Shown: positions 48,701 to 50,598 of the stretch, one piece after another | Numbering within the stretch: position 1 is the stretch's first letter | How the letters are laid out: every line of letters starts with the position of its first letter | Assembly: GCA_017938205.1 (NCBI GenBank) | Contig: JAGBCA010000024.1 | Span: 1-50,598, forward strand | DNA from: Clostridia bacterium | GTDB taxonomy: Bacteria > Bacillota > Clostridia > Oscillospirales > CAG-272 | Length of the DNA stretch: 50,598 nucleotides | Direction: 5' to 3' | Position numbers and translations under genes: made by a program | The notes under the pieces: model-generated | What the model was told of the DNA's origin: nothing | The model's input: the letters and a program-made list of their open reading frames with translations, nothing else | Database searches by the model: none

Positions 48701-50542
48701 GGTGAGCGTATAGCCGTTCAGGTCAAGACGATACGCAACGCCTGCCTTGCCGTTAACAGCGAAGCCTGCAGTGGTGATGTCCGAATAGAGAACCACGGTG
48801 GAGCCTGCGGCATTCATTGCTTCCATATATGCCTTGAAATCTGCACCGAGGGTTTCTGCATTCGTGAAGTAGATGGGGTTGCCGCCGGTTAAGTAAGCTG
48901 CGAAGTACACCTTCGCAAGCTCGCCGTCCACGTAGGTCTGCGTTGCATTGAAGGCTGCATCGTAAGCATAAGTTGCGGTGGGATCCAGAGCAGCGAATAC
49001 CTCGCCGTTCACTACCTTCTCGTAGGGAGCGGGATCGGCTGCCTTGGGATGGGTTTCAACAAAGGCCTTTGCCTCTTCAAGAGAGGTTGCATAGTAGGAA
49101 GAGGTCGATCCGTCTGCCCAGGTCACGGTACTGTAAGCAACGGCATTCTGCGCGTCGGGATCTTCTTCCGTAACGGGGTTTTTGGTGTTCGTTACGGCGA
49201 GGGTTGCGTTAACATCGCCCTCCTTGATAGCATCCTGTGCCACGCCGTAGAAGGCACAGCCGTCTGCAGTAACGCTTTTATCTTTGGTGGTATAAAGAAG
49301 AGATGCGCTATCCGAGGTATAGAAATTGCAGTTCTTTGCCGTGACCGAGCCGGCTTCAGTGCTGTTGAGAACCGCGTTCGAGCCGGGAAGCAGATAGAAG
49401 CTTGCGTTCTCCATGGCGTATTGCAGCTCCGGCAGACGGTTTTTGTCCAAGCCGACGCGGCGGGAAACGTTGAACATTCCGTTCGCGGAGGGAGCGCTCT
49501 GGTAGAAATGGCCGCCGTTGATGGCGATACCCGTACCGTAGAGGTATTCGTTGATCGCCTTGCAGTGGAAATAGATGTTATCCGAATAATCGGTTTCTGC
49601 ATTGTTATCATCACCAAGAACGATAGCAGCATCGTCATTGGAGCGGAACATCGTGCCCGTCGAAGCAGAAGCATCGTAATGTGCGCCCGCCTTCGAGGAA
49701 TAGATGTAAAGCACCATGCCCATAACGTCGCAGTAACCCGTTTGCGTGTTCGTGAGATTATGGCCGTTGAGATCAAGAAGCACCGATGCGGGATATTGGT
49801 TGCCCGCTCTTGTTACGGCACCGTTGATCGTCGTTGCAGGTCTGTCAGCACCGTTTCTATCCCACTTGATGGTGGAGATCGCATTATCCTCGTGCAGAGT
49901 GATCTTCGCGGTATTTGCACGAAGGGAGCGGATGTCCTGATAGTTGTAGGTCACGCCGTTGATCTCAAACGAGCAGGTCGCGTAGTTCAGGAACTTATGA
50001 ACTGCGTTTGCTTCGGTGAGATACAGCTTGTAATTGCCGGCAGGGATCTTGCGAGCCGCCTCGTCAAGCTCGTACGTCGAGGCTTCGTAATACTTCTTGT
50101 CGGTTGAATTATACGCAGCGACAGATACGGTCGTCGTGCCTGCCATTACGTACTCCGTGTCGTTGAGGCAGATCACGTAGTCGCCCTCGGCGATGGTGAT
50201 GTCCACCGTAGCGTACACCTTATCAAAGCCCGAAGCCGTGATCTTTGCACCGGCGTTGATCAGGTCTTGTGTGATCTCGGTCACAGGCTGGCCTGCCTCG
50301 TCCGTATAGATCCAGCCTTGGCCGGCATCCTTATAAAGTGTATTACCCTTTCCGTAATAAAGACCATCCTGCGCCGCGATGGACGGAGTGATGGCACCCG
50401 CTTCCGTGTATGTATCCACGGTACCGTCGGGGTAAACAACGGTAGCGGTCGTGCTATCGTCTGCAAATGCGGCTACGGCGAATACGCCAACCAGCAGCAC
50501 GAGAGAAAGCACGAGCAAGAGAATTTTCTTTGCGCTTTTCAT
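45776..50542 (-). CDS. Large secreted protein with three beta-solenoid-like repeats
   Basis: 1588 residues. A signal peptide (1-27, cut site AFA/DD) has KSAKK before the hydrophobic core. Three related regions of about 200 residues recur near 215-435, 585-800 and 985-1190; each has LDLNG (about 254, 605 and 1012), and the first two share YSSKAG and TG-x-x-INGG. They look like right-handed beta-helix modules. The C-terminal 200 residues (from about 1390, LTLQSKISMNLLL) resemble a tail module of other Clostridia surface proteins. No LPxTG or cohesin/dockerin motif is seen, so attachment is unknown. AAGGAG precedes the ATG. Confidence 0.88.
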   Translation of the reverse strand: MKSAKKILLLVLSLVLLVGVFAVAAFADDSTTATVVYPDGTVDTYTEAGAITPSIAAQDGLYYGKGNTLYKDAGQGWIYTDEAGQPVTEITQDLINAGAKITASGFDKVYATVDITIAEGDYVICLNDTEYVMAGTTTVSVAAYNSTDKKYYEASTYELDEAARKIPAGNYKLYLTEANAVHKFLNYATCSFEINGVTYNYQDIRSLRANTAKITLHEDNAISTIKWDRNGADRPATTINGAVTRAGNQYPASVLLDLNGHNLTNTQTGYCDVMGMVLYIYSSKAGAHYDASASTGTMFRSNDDAAIVLGDDNNAETDYSDNIYFHCKAINEYLYGTGIAINGGHFYQSAPSANGMFNVSRRVGLDKNRLPELQYAMENASFYLLPGSNAVLNSTEAGSVTAKNCNFYTSDSASLLYTTKDKSVTADGCAFYGVAQDAIKEGDVNATLAVTNTKNPVTEEDPDAQNAVAYSTVTWADGSTSSYYATSLEEAKAFVETHPKAADPAPYEKVVNGEVFAALDPTATYAYDAAFNATQTYVDGELAKVYFAAYLTGGNPIYFTNAETLGADFKAYMEAMNAAGSTVVLYSDITTAGFAVNGKAGVAYRLDLNGYTLTVTSAKTSAALNVCHSAFYMYSSKAGGVIDTSSVAAFVHTDDGWYGTDHNYGSFYIGEYDNTRTDYGKNLTVYCKQINTSMHGTGMTINGGTYVQSEGSAASHFLILGRETESTSHVQNVKNVTFVLSNPITAPLYLRCNSPRTFTNCTFISSNANGGVALTAYTDLALNAKVFSFVDCNFVNVQPYLGSAYVAYTNAAYGTTGIYSAADVDISDAEQFLAHGTTSKEITVLEKTYTLDGVVTTADQALKLSWGETGTEYWAIGSKPAREVANMTKREGGVLKTNPAFDLVALESIDENGIVTAAGEETVAIVFNDSEPLAFLYVDTKTGVEYYALVSECGDEIGIGDKFYEIFNAPISSYVITLYADMTLSRGIGFGAYVLDGEGHYNYLSLANGDITLDLNGKTLSIAEDFTSPVDVSNANGYGEYTRAVFGLEGTAGKTFTLTSSAAGAKIYNPTNYVLFAVGEADRNHIVIEGDYLEVVTKGAVVGLTEPNTSTIVSVIGGKYTYSGAHTAFTAAGTVTLKDFILELTNPSVAAAFAAPNYGRDSVYTIENVDVYATAGKPTLFGFTTHNTFSIGYDQKRTISIALNITDCELINVDLTKTYDQTTVTFAGSLVASTMADLLAAMPLAPDGKTAAFYNATYGDKEYKVCCYTSIETATVEWGFGITETWVVGSVAMHEDAVIDNVFTYSFANLDVTGGTNTATATLVSIEAGVVRMNLTLQSKISMNLLLAEACYGATVTVNGETFVLSDMEAVEGYYVLTVAIAPDKADESIPVTVSVNGHVHNLTTGIGNYAMAVLASEDAAVVPAKKLTYAMIEYVRAMNGNADFCKDAEMPDGYDNNSPALTPSENAGTLLSGIAFQLNDTIAIAVQSAKDGETFVAVGKEVVLTLATGRIERATVGENGIVIFEDLYVNDFFGEMTIEVDGETYTYSLENYAFSMDETESAVVIALYNYAYYADDYVRNVVLAQAN

Positions 50543-50573
50543 TGCTTTTTTCTCCTTTTTAATTGTTTCAAAC

Positions 50574-50598
50574 TGCGCCGAGCATCACATTCGGCGCA
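50574..50598 (-). promoter_or_regulatory. Hairpin in the leader of the large secreted protein
   Basis: TGCGCCGA (50574-50581) pairs perfectly with TCGGCGCA (50591-50598), 8 bp at the window edge, 31 bases before the ATG. It may be a leader stem or the end of an upstream terminator; the promoter is outside the window. Confidence 0.5.

Overview
The window looks like a chromosomal segment of an anaerobic, probably spore-forming member of the Clostridia, of gut or other anaerobic community type. The evidence is a spoIIE gene, a PerR-type regulator next to rubrerythrin, strong TTGACA-17-TATAAT promoters with AGGAGG-type ribosome binding sites, AddA instead of RecB, an AGCS amino-acid carrier, glycan-degrading enzymes and Clostridia-style secreted repeat proteins. 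Species cannot be named from the sequence.

Layout. 1-570: end of a tRNA-Phe, a complete tRNA-Gly, its terminator, a 185-bp palindromic element whose ends copy the tRNA-Gly 3' end, and nested hairpins. 586-2773: a patatin-like lipase / TM2 / membrane-protein operon divergent from a small XRE regulator. 2913-7420: insertion-sequence relic, AGCS carrier, glycerophosphodiesterase, and an AlbA_2-type ATP-binding regulator. 7752-15714: a minus-strand glycan-use operon (MFS transporter, GH43-like, DUF4432 epimerase-like, GH-like barrel protein, two cysteine- or GLUG-rich lipoproteins) driven from one promoter with a hairpin leader. 16074-17588: NCS2 purine permease. 17722-21375: AT-rich accessory cassette, an operon of two membrane proteins and one exported protein of unknown function bracketed by two small XRE regulators. 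21499-25289: operon for a class II amidotransferase-like protein, GH20-like hexosaminidase and GNAT acetyltransferase. 25397-27425: AT-rich island with a DUF4143-type AAA ATPase, a phased repeat array, and relics of an XRE/SLOG divergent pair. 27527-31123: ADP-ribosylglycohydrolase-like protein, AraC regulator, PerR and rubrerythrin. 31187-39134: truB, addA, GH78 rhamnosidase and an esterase on the minus strand. 39283-43567: ACT protein, UPF0210 protein, SpoIIE. 43612-45500: palindromic repeats around a second DUF4143-type ATPase, including a striking symmetric repeat ladder. 45581-50542: a 1588-residue secreted three-repeat protein and a 58-residue protein.

How it fits together. Two sugar-foraging operons and a rhamnosidase/esterase pair suggest a plant- or host-glycan degrader. 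PerR and rubrerythrin form an oxidative-stress unit. The least explained parts are non-coding: several multi-hairpin elements (174-358, 43612-43744, 45329-45500), a 103-bp tandem repeat between addA and truB, a 33-bp phased array upstream of an ATPase gene, and a promoter placed inside a terminator-like hairpin upstream of the ADP-ribosylglycohydrolase gene.
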